Source: Alphaproteobacteria bacterium (GTDB lineage: Bacteria > Pseudomonadota > Alphaproteobacteria > UBA828). From it: a stretch of DNA of 64,000 nucleotides. The notes under the pieces are model-generated. The model was not told the origin of the DNA. It saw nothing but the letters and a program-made list of their open reading frames with translations, and did not search any database. This document shows positions 28,089 through 36,208 of this stretch, piece after piece. The position numbers and the translations under genes are program-made. Position 1 is the first letter of the stretch. Every line of letters begins with the position of its first letter. The stretch is taken from assembly GCA_011523425.1 (NCBI GenBank), contig WTGU01000040.1:1-64000 (forward strand), given 5' to 3'.

Positions 28089-29624
28089 GTGTACGCCGCA
28101 TCGCGCCTGAGACGGAGAGGCCAGCGCTCCGACTACTGGCCGGGATTCGTCGACCTCATGTCGACCCTGCTCCTGGTCATGATCTTCCTGCTCGTCGTCT
28201 ACATGCTGGCGCAGTACTTCCTCCAGCGCACGCTGTCGGGCACGAACGACCAGCTCAACGAGCTGTCGGCCCAGATCAGCAGCCTCGCCGAGATGCTGTC
28301 GCTGGAGCAGCAGGCCAACGCCGAGCTCCGGCTCAACATCGCCCAGCTCTCGGCCCAGCTCCAGGCCTCGCTCTCCGAACGCGACCGGCTCAGCGCCGAG
28401 CTCGCCTCGGCGGCCGGCGAGCGCGACACGCTGCGGCTGCGGCTGCGGGACATGACCGGCGAGGGGCAGACCGCGCTGGCCGAGGCCGCCATCGCGCAGC
28501 AGGCCGAGGCCGAGGCAATGCTCCTGATCGAGGCCGGCGAGGAGAAGATCAAGCTTCTGCTCGCCGATCTCGAGCGTCTTCGCCGCGACATCGACGCGCT
28601 GCAGGCGGTGCGTGCCGACCTCGAGGCCAAGGTCGCGACACTCGCCCTGGCGCTGACGGCAAGTCGGGACGAGCTCGCCAAGAGCCAAGACGAGCTCGCC
28701 AGCAGCAGGGACGAGTTCGCACGGAGCCAGGAGGAGCTCGAGGCCAGCCGGGGCGAGCTTCGGCTCAGCCGGGAGCAGATAGAGCTCATCCTCGCCGATC
28801 TGGCGGCGCTCCGCGATACGACGGCGGAGCTCGAGGAGCGCCTCTCGGACGAGCAGGAGCGCACGGTGCTGGCCCAGCGCTCGCTGGAGGAGCGGGAGAT
28901 CCGTCTCGCGGAGGTGCAGGCGCTCCACCTGGCGGCCCAGGTCTCGCTCGCCGACAGCGAATCCGCGCTGAGCGAGAACCGCCAGCTCAGCGCCCGGCAG
29001 CGCGATCAGATCGCCCTGCTCAACCAGCAGATCCTGGCGCTCAGGACCCAGCTCGCGCGCCTCGAGCAGGCCCTCGAAATCTCCGAGCGCAAGAGCGAGG
29101 AGCAGCAGGTGACGATCGCCAACCTGGGCGAACGCCTCAACCTCGCGCTCGCCGCCAAGGTCGAGGAGCTCGCCGCCTACCGCTCCGAGTTCTTCGGCAG
29201 GCTCAGGCAGGTGCTGAGCGACCGGCGCGACTTCACCATCATCGGCGACCGCTTCGTCTTCCAGTCCGAGGTGCTGTTCGCGTCCGCGTCCGACGAGCTC
29301 GGGCAAGAAGGCCAGGACCGGCTGGCCAAGTTCGCGGACATCCTCAAGGAGGTGATGGTCCGAATCCCGACGGACCTGCCGTGGATCCTGCAGGTCGACG
29401 GCCATACCGACAGCCGGCCGATCCAGACGGCGCGCTTCCCCTCGAATTGGGAGCTCTCGTCGGCGCGCGCGATCTCGGTGGTGAACTTCCTCATCGACCG
29501 GGGCATCTCGCCCAGGCACCTGAGCGCCACCGGCTACGGCGAGTTCCAGCCCCTCGATGCGCGCGAGGACGAGATCGCCTACCGCCGCAACCGCCGCATC
29601 GAGCTGAAGCTCACCCAGCGCTAG
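28089..29624 (+). CDS. MotB/OmpA-like protein with long periplasmic coiled coil
   Basis: The protein has 511 residues from a GTG with GGAGG eight bases upstream. A short cytoplasmic N-terminus is followed by one span (about 24-45) that starts right after WPGFVDLM; Asp22 is at the place of the proton-carrying Asp of MotB. Residues about 50-360 are a nearly unbroken coiled coil, including a near-repeat of KSQDELASSRDEF-type heptads. Residues about 395-511 form an OmpA-type peptidoglycan-binding domain (QVDGHTDSRPI, SNWELSSARA, GYGEFQPL). Together with the MotA-like partner it looks like a proton-driven, wall-anchored motor or sensor. Its process is unknown. The coiled coil would hold the wall-binding domain far from the membrane. 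Confidence 0.88.
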   Translation: MYAASRLRRRGQRSDYWPGFVDLMSTLLLVMIFLLVVYMLAQYFLQRTLSGTNDQLNELSAQISSLAEMLSLEQQANAELRLNIAQLSAQLQASLSERDRLSAELASAAGERDTLRLRLRDMTGEGQTALAEAAIAQQAEAEAMLLIEAGEEKIKLLLADLERLRRDIDALQAVRADLEAKVATLALALTASRDELAKSQDELASSRDEFARSQEELEASRGELRLSREQIELILADLAALRDTTAELEERLSDEQERTVLAQRSLEEREIRLAEVQALHLAAQVSLADSESALSENRQLSARQRDQIALLNQQILALRTQLARLEQALEISERKSEEQQVTIANLGERLNLALAAKVEELAAYRSEFFGRLRQVLSDRRDFTIIGDRFVFQSEVLFASASDELGQEGQDRLAKFADILKEVMVRIPTDLPWILQVDGHTDSRPIQTARFPSNWELSSARAISVVNFLIDRGISPRHLSATGYGEFQPLDAREDEIAYRRNRRIELKLTQR

Positions 29625-29630
29625 CGCGGG

Positions 29631-31517
29631 CTACACGGCCGCGCTGCGGGGCGCGGTGCCGAGAGCGTCCGCGGGCGCGTCAAAGGGGTCCGCGCTCGGT
29701 GCCCGCCCGTCGTCGAACTGGAGCGCGGCGAGGCGGGCGTAGAGCCCGCCGCGCGCCATGAGCGCCCGGTGCGTCCCCTCGGCGACGACGCGGCCCTCGT
29801 CCATCACCACGATGCGGTCGGCCTTCTGCACCGTCGCCAGGCGGTGGGCGATGACGATGGTGGTGCGGCCTGCCATGAGGCGCTCCAGCGCCTCCTGCAC
29901 AGCCCGCTCGCTCTCGGCATCGAGGGCGCTCGTCGCCTCGTCGAGCAGCAGCACCGCCGGATTGCGCAGCACGGCGCGGGCGAGCGCGATACGCTGCTTC
30001 TGCCCGCCCGAGAGCCGCGTTCCCCGCTCGCCCAGGAAGGTGTCGAAGCCCTCCGGCAGCGCGTCGAGAAAGGCGGCGGCGTCGGCAGCCTCCGCCGCGG
30101 CGCGCACCTCGCCGTCGCCCGCGTCGGGCCGGCCGAAGCGGATGTTCTCCCAGGCGCTGGCGGCGAAGATTACCGGATCCTGCGGCACCAGCGCGAACGA
30201 GCCGCGCACCGCCTCGAGCGACGCCTCGCGCAGGTCGATCCCGTCGAGCGCGACCCCTCCCGCGTCGGGGTCGTAGAAGCGGAGCAGGAGGTTGAACACG
30301 GTCGACTTGCCCGCGCCGGAGGGACCCACCAGCGCCACCGTCTCGCCCGGCCGGACGGAGAGCGAGAAGCTTTCCAGCGCCGCGGCGTCGGGCCGCGAGG
30401 GGTAGCGGAAGGTGGCGTCGTCAATACGCACCGCGCCCTGCTGCGGCTGCGGCAGCGGCCGGGCCACCGCCGGCGGCGGCGCGAGCGCGGGCTCCTGCCC
30501 GAGCAGCTCGGCGAGCCGCTCGGCAGCGCCGGCGGCGTGCTGCAGGTCGCCGTAGACCTCGCTGAGCGAGCCCACCGAGCCTGCGACCACCACCGCGTAG
30601 AACATGAAGGCGGTCATCTCGCCGCCGGTCATCTCGCCCTGCAGCACGGTGCGGCCCGCGATCCAGAGCACCAGGCCGACGCCGCAGAAGACGAGCAGGA
30701 TGACGATCGCGGTCAGCAGCGCCCGCGCGCGCACGCGGCTGAGCGCTGCCCGGAAGGCCGCCTCGACATGGCCGCTGAAGCGCGCGCCGCTGCTCTCCTC
30801 CTGGCCGAACGCCTGCACGGTGCGAATCCCGCCGAGCGCTTCCTCCAGGTGGCCGGCGACGTCGCCCACGCGGTCCTGGGCGATGCGGGAGTAGCGCCGC
30901 ACCCGGCGGCCGAGCACGACGATGGGGATCACCACCACCGGCACCATCAGCACCACGAAGCCGGTGAGCGTCGGGCTCGTCACCACCAGCATCGCGCTGG
31001 CGCCGAGGAAGAGCAGCAGGTTGCGGATCGCCGACGACGCCTGGTTGCCGATCACCGTCTGCAGCAGGGTGGTGTCGGTGGTGATGCGCGAGAGCAGCTC
31101 GCCCACCTTGTTGATCTCGAAGAAAGCCGGGCTCAGGGAGACGAGGCGGCCGAAGACCGCGCGCCTGAGGTCGGCGATCACCCGCTCGCCGAGCCAGGAG
31201 ACGAGGTAGAAGCGGGTGAAGGTGCCGGCCGCGAGCAGCCCCACCATGCCGGCCATGTACATCAGCGCCTCGTGCAGGCGCGTGGCCTCCTCGCCGCCGA
31301 GGCCGTCGTCGATCAGCACGCGGAGCCCCTGGCCGAGCGCGAGCACCGCCGCGGCGCTGACGCAAAGCGCCACGACAGCGGCGGCGATCACCCAGCGGTA
31401 GGGGCCGAGATAGCGGAAGAGGTGGCGGATCTGGCGGACCTCGCGGCGGGGCGGCAGCGCGGAGGACGGCGTCTCGCCCGCCCGGCGCCGGGACGTGGCG
31501 GAGCCCAGCAGGCTCAC
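29631..31517 (-). CDS. ABC exporter, fused permease-ATPase (MsbA/LmrA type)
   Basis: The protein has 628 residues from a GTG. The transmembrane domain (about 45-340) has six spans starting [19 protein letters not shown]. The nucleotide-binding domain (about 370-600) shows Walker [16 protein letters not shown]-loop VPQDPVIF, signature [15 protein letters not shown], Walker [13 protein letters not shown] and the H-loop IAHRL. Exporters of this type flip lipids or extrude drugs. The substrate is not evident, though the type is close to MsbA-like lipid flippases often annotated ABC transporter/permease. It is convergent with the MotB-like gene (6 bp between stops) and divergent from rpmE. Confidence 0.93.
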   Translation of the reverse strand: MSLLGSATSRRRAGETPSSALPPRREVRQIRHLFRYLGPYRWVIAAAVVALCVSAAAVLALGQGLRVLIDDGLGGEEATRLHEALMYMAGMVGLLAAGTFTRFYLVSWLGERVIADLRRAVFGRLVSLSPAFFEINKVGELLSRITTDTTLLQTVIGNQASSAIRNLLLFLGASAMLVVTSPTLTGFVVLMVPVVVIPIVVLGRRVRRYSRIAQDRVGDVAGHLEEALGGIRTVQAFGQEESSGARFSGHVEAAFRAALSRVRARALLTAIVILLVFCGVGLVLWIAGRTVLQGEMTGGEMTAFMFYAVVVAGSVGSLSEVYGDLQHAAGAAERLAELLGQEPALAPPPAVARPLPQPQQGAVRIDDATFRYPSRPDAAALESFSLSVRPGETVALVGPSGAGKSTVFNLLLRFYDPDAGGVALDGIDLREASLEAVRGSFALVPQDPVIFAASAWENIRFGRPDAGDGEVRAAAEAADAAAFLDALPEGFDTFLGERGTRLSGGQKQRIALARAVLRNPAVLLLDEATSALDAESERAVQEALERLMAGRTTIVIAHRLATVQKADRIVVMDEGRVVAEGTHRALMARGGLYARLAALQFDDGRAPSADPFDAPADALGTAPRSAAV

Positions 31518-31563
31518 CCGGCCGGCCCCGTCGCGCGCGCGGCCTGCGCGCAGGAGCGCGGAG

Positions 31564-31608
31564 ACGCTTGCGTCAACGCTTGCGTCGGCGCCGCCGTCTC
31601 TGTATGAA
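31564..31608 (+). promoter_or_regulatory. Probable rpmE promoter with tandem 12-bp motif
   Basis: ACGCTTGCGTC occurs at 31564-31574 and again at 31576-31586, a 12-bp period, and each copy is nearly self-complementary (ACGC-TTGCGT). The second copy supplies TTGCGT (31580-31585) as a -35 box, 17 bp before TATGAA (31603-31608). The start codon of rpmE follows 26 bp later. The overlap of the motif with the -35 suggests a regulator site. No known family motif can be named. Confidence 0.4.
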
Positions 31609-31633
31609 GCCCGCTCGGCAAGCGGGGCCCCCG

Positions 31634-31858
31634 ATGAAGAAAGACATTCATCCCGACTATCACGAGATCACCGTCGTCCGCACGGACGGCAGCACCTTTA
31701 CCACGCGGTCCACGTGGGGCAAGGCCGGCGACACGCTGACGCTCGATATCGACCCGCTGTCGCACCCGGTCTGGACCGGCGGCGCCCAGCGGCTGGTCGA
31801 CCGCGGCGGCCAGGTCTCGCGCTTCAACAAGCGCTTCGGCGACTTCGGCCTGAACTAG
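31634..31858 (+). CDS. rpmE: 50S ribosomal protein L31, cysteine-free form
   Basis: This 74-residue ribosomal protein begins [12 protein letters not shown] and contains [12 protein letters not shown] and [26 protein letters not shown], all typical of the alphaproteobacterial L31. It lacks the CxxC pairs of zinc-binding L31 and is therefore the C-minus form, which does not depend on zinc. Start at the ATG 31634. It stands alone, divergent from the ABC exporter. The palindrome-rich non-coding stretch follows it. Confidence 0.96.
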   Translation: MKKDIHPDYHEITVVRTDGSTFTTRSTWGKAGDTLTLDIDPLSHPVWTGGAQRLVDRGGQVSRFNKRFGDFGLN

Positions 31859-31928
31859 ATCGCTCGCGCCTGAGTCGCTCGCGCCCGGAGGGTCGCGAGC
31901 GCGGCAAGAGAGCGCGCGCCTGCTCCAT

Positions 31929-32090
31929 ATGGATGCCCGGAACAAGTCCGGGCATGACGCCATGTGTGGACGCCCCGCGTGCCTCCCTTTTCGTCATGGC
32001 CGGGCTTGTCCCGGCCATCCACGTCTCTCCGCCTCGCCTGACCTATGGAGATACCCAGAACGAGTCCGGGCAGGTCCGGGCATGACGGCA
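31929..32090. repeat. Cluster of intergenic palindromes, left of DUF3486 cassette 2
   Basis: This fills most of the 402-bp gene-free stretch 31859-32260. Type B (GGATGCCCGG, loop, CCGGGCAT) lies at 31931-31959, type A (CATGGCCGGG-CTTGT-CCCGGCCATC) at about 31992-32023, and a decayed type B at about 32050-32087. Types A and B recur on the other side of the DUF3486 gene at 32900-32985. Such GC-rich palindromes are dispersed in many alphaproteobacterial genomes and resemble BIME/REP units. No transposase is present. Confidence 0.75.
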
Positions 32091-32112
32091 ACGGTGGCCG
32101 GGCAAAAGGGGC

Positions 32113-32142
32113 CGGCCGGGCGGCGGGGCCGCGAAGTGGCAC
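32113..32142 (-). repeat. 30-bp end box of cassette 2
   Basis: On the minus strand this block reads GTGCCACTTCGCGG to CGCCCGGCCG and equals 5294-5323 at all 30 positions. It lies downstream of the second DUF3486 gene, after the decamer array and an A/G-rich spacer, in the same order as in cassette 1. Beyond it the two loci share nothing obvious. Confidence 0.75.
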
Positions 32143-32165
32143 AGCCCCCCCCTCGTTTTTTTATG

Positions 32166-32220
32166 CGGGATATGCCGGGACAACCCGGCACAACCCGGCA
32201 CAAACCGGCACAAGGAGCAC
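32166..32220 (-). repeat. GTGCC decamer array of cassette 2
   Basis: On the plus strand CCGGCACAA occurs at 32185, 32195 and 32205, with a diverged copy CCGGGACAA at 32175 and a weaker one ten bases before that. The step is exactly 10 bp. On the minus strand, reading away from the gene, this is a run of TTGTGCCGG. A further GTGC lies at 32217-32220 on that strand. It starts about 40 bp after the stop of the DUF3486 gene. In cassette 1 the units are less uniform but have the same phase. Confidence 0.8.
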
Positions 32221-32260
32221 GGCCGGAGGAGGGCGGCGGTGCGGCGGAGGCGCGGCGCGC

Positions 32261-32818
32261 TCACCGCGAGAACTCGCATTCGACCGCCCTGCGGATGATG
32301 GCGACGGCCTCGTCCGAGAGCCCCTGGCTGTAGGGAGGCCCGCCGGTGGCGCGGGCCTCGGCCTCGGCCGCCTCGCGTTCGCGCTCGATGCGGAACCTGT
32401 CGGCGCTCTCCAGGCGGTGCACCGCGAGCGCGAGGCGGGCGATCACCGCCGGCGGCACGGGCTCCTCGTTCTCGTCGAGATCGGCCAGGGCGATCAGCGC
32501 CATCTCCCGCAGGGTCTCGATCACGGGCCCGCTGACGGGGCCTCCGTCACACGCCTCCTCCACCCGGGCCAATCCTTGCACGATGCGGCCGGCCTCGTGC
32601 TTCCGGCCGACCATGCCGCGCACCCGCCGGACGTAGCGGGCGACGGCCGAGCGCGAGCAGGAGCCGCCCTCGGCGTGGATGAGGGCCGTGATCTCGTCGA
32701 TGGTGGCGCCGTCGGCGATCGCGGTGTCGACGGAATCGAGCAGCGCGGGCGGCAAGCTCCTCAGGGAGGAGCGTGGGTCGCAGCGGTCTTTCGTGGGTTG
32801 GTCGCTCGTGCTCGTCAT
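32261..32818 (-). CDS. Solitary DUF3486 protein (phage Mu gp27-like), copy 2
   Basis: The protein has 185 residues from the ATG at 32816-32818. RSSLRSLPPALLDSV (16-30), DGATIDEITALIHAEGG and CSRSAVARYVRRVRG (54-68) give the same helix-turn-helix as copy 1, with about 31 of 40 identical residues at 29-68. The C-terminal half is less alike but keeps IARLALxVxRLESAD (126-140) and a final AVAIIRRAVECEF block like copy 1. The shared C-terminal motifs show two full-length, probably functional genes, not a gene and a relic. It points toward copy 1, 27 kb away. A frame open upstream (to 32926) runs through the conserved leader. The role is unknown; the family is a candidate small terminase in Mu-like phages. 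Confidence 0.8.
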   Translation of the reverse strand: MTSTSDQPTKDRCDPRSSLRSLPPALLDSVDTAIADGATIDEITALIHAEGGSCSRSAVARYVRRVRGMVGRKHEAGRIVQGLARVEEACDGGPVSGPVIETLREMALIALADLDENEEPVPPAVIARLALAVHRLESADRFRIEREREAAEAEARATGGPPYSQGLSDEAVAIIRRAVECEFSR

Positions 32819-32869
32819 GGCGCCACCCTGGCACCCGCACCAGGCGCCGTGAACCGCACCATGGTGCGG
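32819..32869 (-). promoter_or_regulatory. Conserved leader of DUF3486 cassette 2
   Basis: This 51-bp sequence precedes the ATG at the same distance as in copy 1. Here the palindrome CCGCACCATGGTGCGG (32854-32869) is perfect. Closer to the gene, GGCGCCTGG and CCAGGGTGGCGCC can form a hairpin that buries the GGGTGG ribosome site. Compared with copy 1 the few differences either keep pairing or lie in the loop or palindrome edge. Conservation at the nucleotide level over this span, and not over the adjacent coding sequence, points to a DNA or RNA function. Confidence 0.6.
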
Positions 32870-32899
32870 GGACTCGAGAGGGGAGGACTCTCTCCGCCA

Positions 32900-32985
32900 C
32901 GTCACGGCCGGGCTTGTCCCGGCCATCCACGTCTCTCGGTCGTACCCGGCCCATATGGATGCCCGGAACAGGTCCGGGCATGGTG
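32900..32985. repeat. Palindromes right of DUF3486 cassette 2
   Basis: Type A (GTCACGGCCGGG-CTTGT-CCCGGCCATC) is at about 32901-32931 and type B (GGATGCCCGG-AACAGG-TCCGGGCAT) at 32957-32983. They repeat, in A-B order, what lies at 31931-32023 in B-A order, so the cassette is framed by palindromes in mirror order. A short A-like sequence (CACGTCACGGCCGGG) also precedes cassette 1 at about 4551. The remaining bases to 33040 show no gene. Confidence 0.7.
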
Positions 32986-33040
32986 GCGTGTGGCGTACGC
33001 AGAGCCGGGCGTAACGGCGTGGGAGCGAGTGACGGGCAGA

Positions 33041-34207
33041 TCAGTCGGCGCTCTCGTCGGAAGAGACCTCCCCGCTCCCAAACTCCGCCCTGATCGCCGC
33101 GCTGTGTTCGCCCAGCGCAGGCACCGGGCGGAGGGGGCGGTCGGCATCGTCGTGGCGGGCCGGTGGCGCCACGATCTCGACCGTGCCGGCGGATGTCGCG
33201 ACCGCCGCCCGGCGAAGCTGCGGGTGCGCCGAGAGCCCGGAAACCTCGTTGAGCCGGCCGAAGGCGATCTGCGCCTCGCCCAGCGCGGCCGCGAGCGAGT
33301 CCATGTCGTGGCGGGCGAAGGCGGCGGCGATGAGCGCGTCCATCTCCGGCCGGTTCGCGAGCCTCGCCGGGTGGCCGGCGAAGCGCGCATCGGTCGCGAG
33401 CGAGGCATCGCCCAGGATGGCCTCGCAGAAGCGCGCCCACTCGCGCTCGTTCTGGATGGCGATCACCATCTGCCCGCCGCAGCCCACGGGGTAGGCGCCG
33501 TAGGGCGCGATCATGGCGTGGCGGAGGCCGGTGCGCGCCGGCGCCTTGCCGCCGTGCTCCAGGTGCAACAGCGGCACGGTCATCCAGTCCGCCATGCCGT
33601 CGAAGAGCGAGAGCGCGATGCCGCCGCCCCGGCCGGTGCGGTGGCGGGCGAGCACGGCCTCGAGGATCGCGCCGTAGGCGTTGAGGCCCGCGCCGATGTC
33701 GCAGACCGAGACGCCGACGCGGCTCGCGGATTCGGGCGTCCCGGTGACTGACGCGATGCCCGATTCGCACTGGATGAGGAAGTCGTAGGCCTTCATCGCG
33801 GCGTAGGGGCCGCTCTCGCCATAGCCGCTGATGTCGCAGGTGACGAGCCGGGGATTCCGCCGCCGCAGTTCGGCCGAGTCGAGGCCGGCGCGGCCTGCGG
33901 CGCCCGGCGCGAGGTTCTGCACGAAGACGTCGGCGTGTGCGATCATGCGCTGCAGCAGGGCGTTGTCGCCCGCGTCCTTGATGTCGAGGACGACCGATTC
34001 CTTGCCGCGGTTGAGCCAGACGAACCAGGCGCACTCGCCGCCCACCACGTGGTCATAGGCGCGGGCGAAGTCGCCCTCCGGCCGCTCGATCTTGATGACG
34101 CGGGCGCCGGCGTCCGCCAGCCGGCTGGTGGCGAAGGGGGCGGCGACGGCCTGCTCCACCGAGACCACCAGGAGGCCGGCGAGCGGGCCGTCGGCGTTCG
34201 CGCTCAC
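33041..34207 (-). CDS. CaiB/BaiF family CoA-transferase
   Basis: Class III CoA-transferases move CoA between carboxylic acids without release. The protein has 388 residues from a GTG. The N-terminal PLAGLLVVSVEQAVAAPF, ADAGARVIKIERPEGDFAR, LNRGKESVVLDIKD and DVFVQNLAPGAAGRAGLD (with the catalytic Asp of the family near residue 105-115) and the later YDFLIQCESGIASVTGTPE and GVSVCDIGAGLNAYGAILEA are all typical. The donor and acceptor acids are unknown. It runs in the same direction as GT25 and an acyl-CoA dehydrogenase, the latter a plausible functional partner in acid catabolism. Confidence 0.92.
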   Translation of the reverse strand: MSANADGPLAGLLVVSVEQAVAAPFATSRLADAGARVIKIERPEGDFARAYDHVVGGECAWFVWLNRGKESVVLDIKDAGDNALLQRMIAHADVFVQNLAPGAAGRAGLDSAELRRRNPRLVTCDISGYGESGPYAAMKAYDFLIQCESGIASVTGTPESASRVGVSVCDIGAGLNAYGAILEAVLARHRTGRGGGIALSLFDGMADWMTVPLLHLEHGGKAPARTGLRHAMIAPYGAYPVGCGGQMVIAIQNEREWARFCEAILGDASLATDARFAGHPARLANRPEMDALIAAAFARHDMDSLAAALGEAQIAFGRLNEVSGLSAHPQLRRAAVATSAGTVEIVAPPARHDDADRPLRPVPALGEHSAAIRAEFGSGEVSSDESAD

Positions 34208-34210
34208 GGC

Positions 34211-34993
34211 TCAGGCCCCGTCGGCCAGCCGGTCGACATAGTGCAGCCGGTGCCGCCGCACCCGGCCGACCATGCGCAAGCCCAGGACGCAGACCCGGTG
34301 GGGCAGCTTGCGCGGGCCGCGCCCGAGCCGCCCGAGCCGGCCCCGCAGCCCGCCCGGCCGCGCGGTCCGCCGCCCCTGGTCGATATCCGACGCACTCCCG
34401 CGCTGCCTGACCAGGGCGGGGAGGACCTGGACCGGGCGCAGGCGCTTCGCCGTGCCGGAGACCCGGAGGTCGAAGAGGGCGAGATCGATCTGCAGGTCCT
34501 GCGCCGCGCAGGCGTCGATCACCGCCGCCGCGGCATCCCGGTCGATGAGGTAGCCGGCGGCGCCCGGGTTGCCGATCACCAGCGCCCGGAGCGCGCGCCC
34601 GTTGGGGGTTGCGCCGCGATGCCGGCCCATGAGCCGGGGCTTGTCGCGCATGGTGTCAAGCTTCACCAGCCGGGTGCCGGCGGGCCACCAGTCGGTCGCC
34701 TCCAGCAGCGCCGCCGTGTCGGCGGCGATCTCGGCGTCGTCTTCCAGCACCAGCGCCGCGGGATGGGAGGTCGCCAGCAGGCGGCGCAGCGCCTCGCAGT
34801 GGCTCAGCACGCAGGCCCGCTCGCTCGGGCTGAGCGGGGTGGCGGGCGCCTGTCGGCGGTCGTCGAGCCGTTCGCCGTCGATCGCGGCGATGCGCTCCGC
34901 CGTCACGCCGATGCGCTCGAGGTTGGCCATGATCGCCTGCAGGCGATCGGGCCGGCGGTCCAGGTTGATGACGTAGGCCGGGAGCTGCGCCAC
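34211..34993 (-). CDS. Glycosyltransferase family 25 protein
   Basis: GT25 enzymes (LgtB/Lex2B type) add galactose or similar sugars to lipooligosaccharide. The protein has 260 residues from a GTG. It shows the family start AYVINLDRRPDRL, then ERACVLSHCEALRRLL, the metal-binding LVLEDDAEI, GAAGYLIDRDAA near 160, and DLALFD. The last 50 residues are rich in Arg and Gly and not conserved-looking. It sits alone between a CoA-transferase and an acyl-CoA dehydrogenase, with no other polysaccharide gene adjacent. The sugar and acceptor are unknown. Confidence 0.85.
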   Translation of the reverse strand: MAQLPAYVINLDRRPDRLQAIMANLERIGVTAERIAAIDGERLDDRRQAPATPLSPSERACVLSHCEALRRLLATSHPAALVLEDDAEIAADTAALLEATDWWPAGTRLVKLDTMRDKPRLMGRHRGATPNGRALRALVIGNPGAAGYLIDRDAAAAVIDACAAQDLQIDLALFDLRVSGTAKRLRPVQVLPALVRQRGSASDIDQGRRTARPGGLRGRLGRLGRGPRKLPHRVCVLGLRMVGRVRRHRLHYVDRLADGA

Positions 34994-35026
34994 TAGCCGC
35001 TCTCGCGCGCGCCCGCCCGGCCTCTC

Positions 35027-36208
35027 TCAGTAGGAGCGCGGCATGCCGAGCACATGCTGGCCGAGATAGGCGAGGATGAGGTTGGTCGAGATCGGGGCGA
35101 CGCGATAGAGCCTGGTCTCGCGGAACTTGCGCTCGACGTCGTACTCCTCGGCGAAGCCGAAGCCGCCGTGGGTCTGGAGGCAGGTGTCGCCGGCCTTCCA
35201 CGAGGCTTCCGACGCGAGCAGCTTCGCCATGTTGGCCTCGGGCCCACAGGCGCGGCCGGCATCGAAGAGGGCTGCGGCCTTGCTCACCATGAGGCGCGCG
35301 GCCTCCATCTGCGCGTAGGCCTCGGCGATGGGGAACTGCACCCCCTGGTTGGCGCCGATGGGGCGGCCGAAGACCTGGCGCTCGGCGGCATAGGCGCTCG
35401 CCTTCTCGATGAACCAGCGGCTGTCGCCGATGCACTCGGCCGCGATCAGGATGCGCTCGGCGTTCATGCCGTCGAGGATGTAGCGGAAGCCCTTGCCCTC
35501 CTCGCCGACGAGGCTCGCCGCCGGGATCACCAGATCGTCGAAGAAGAGCTCGGTCGTGGCGTGGTTGATCATGGTGCGGATCGGCCTGATCTCGAGCCCG
35601 TTGCCGAGGGCGTTCTCCAGCTCGATCAGGAAGACCGAGAGCCCGTCCGTGCGCTTCTTCGTCTCCGCCGCCGGCGTGGTGCGGGCCAGCAGCAGCAGCA
35701 GGTCCGAGTGCTCGGCCCGCGAGATCCACACCTTCTGCCCGTTCACGGTGTAGTCGCCGTCGGCGCGGCGCTCGGCGGTGGTGCGGAGCTGGGTGGTGTC
35801 GGAGCCGGTGGTGGGCTCGGTGACGCCGAAGGCCTGGAGCCGGCGCGCGCCGCTCGCGATCTCCGGCAGGTAAGTTCCCTTCTGCGCCTCGGAGCCGTGC
35901 CTGAGCACCGTGCCCATGGTGTACATCTGGGCGTGGCAGGCGCCGCCGTTGCAGCCGGATGCGTGGATCTCCTCGAGTATCGCCGCCGCCGCGCCGATGC
36001 CGAGGCCGCTGCCGCCGTAGCGCTCCGGGATCAGCGCCGCCAGGAAGCCCGCCTCGGTGAGCGCCTGCACGAACTCCTCCGGGTAGGCGCGCTCGCGGTC
36101 CTTCTCGCGCCAGTACTCGCCGGGATAGCGCGCGCAGAGGGCGCGGACCGGCTCGCGCAGCTCGGCATGGTCCTCGTCGAGGTCGATCAGGGCCGCCCGC
36201 TCGCTCAT
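35027..36208 (-). CDS. Acyl-CoA dehydrogenase
   Basis: This FAD enzyme forms the alpha-beta double bond of acyl-CoAs and hands electrons to ETF. The protein has 393 residues. An N-terminal helical domain with IPERYGGSGLGIG and the flavin motif AFGVTEPTTGSDTTQLRTTA are followed by YTVNGQKVWISRAEHSD, the C-terminal domain with ERQVFGRPIGANQGVQFPIAEAYAQMEAARL, and QTHGGFGFAEEYDVERKFRETRLYRVAPI. The last block carries the usual catalytic Glu region (GFAEEYDVE). Substrate chain length is not evident. Its ATG overlaps the glmS stop (ATGA, 36205-36208), so it is read from the glm transcript. Confidence 0.93.
   Translation of the reverse strand: MSERAALIDLDEDHAELREPVRALCARYPGEYWREKDRERAYPEEFVQALTEAGFLAALIPERYGGSGLGIGAAAAILEEIHASGCNGGACHAQMYTMGTVLRHGSEAQKGTYLPEIASGARRLQAFGVTEPTTGSDTTQLRTTAERRADGDYTVNGQKVWISRAEHSDLLLLLARTTPAAETKKRTDGLSVFLIELENALGNGLEIRPIRTMINHATTELFFDDLVIPAASLVGEEGKGFRYILDGMNAERILIAAECIGDSRWFIEKASAYAAERQVFGRPIGANQGVQFPIAEAYAQMEAARLMVSKAAALFDAGRACGPEANMAKLLASEASWKAGDTCLQTHGGFGFAEEYDVERKFRETRLYRVAPISTNLILAYLGQHVLGMPRSY

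Noticed and set aside
26919-29624. Zorya anti-phage system (ZorA/ZorB)
   Set aside because: Only a MotA/MotB-type pair is present. No zorC, zorD or zorE-like gene and no other defence gene is near, and the neighbours are core genes.
32927-33040. A small gene in the gap right of cassette 2
   Set aside because: The open frames there are created by palindromes and lack ribosome sites or family likeness.
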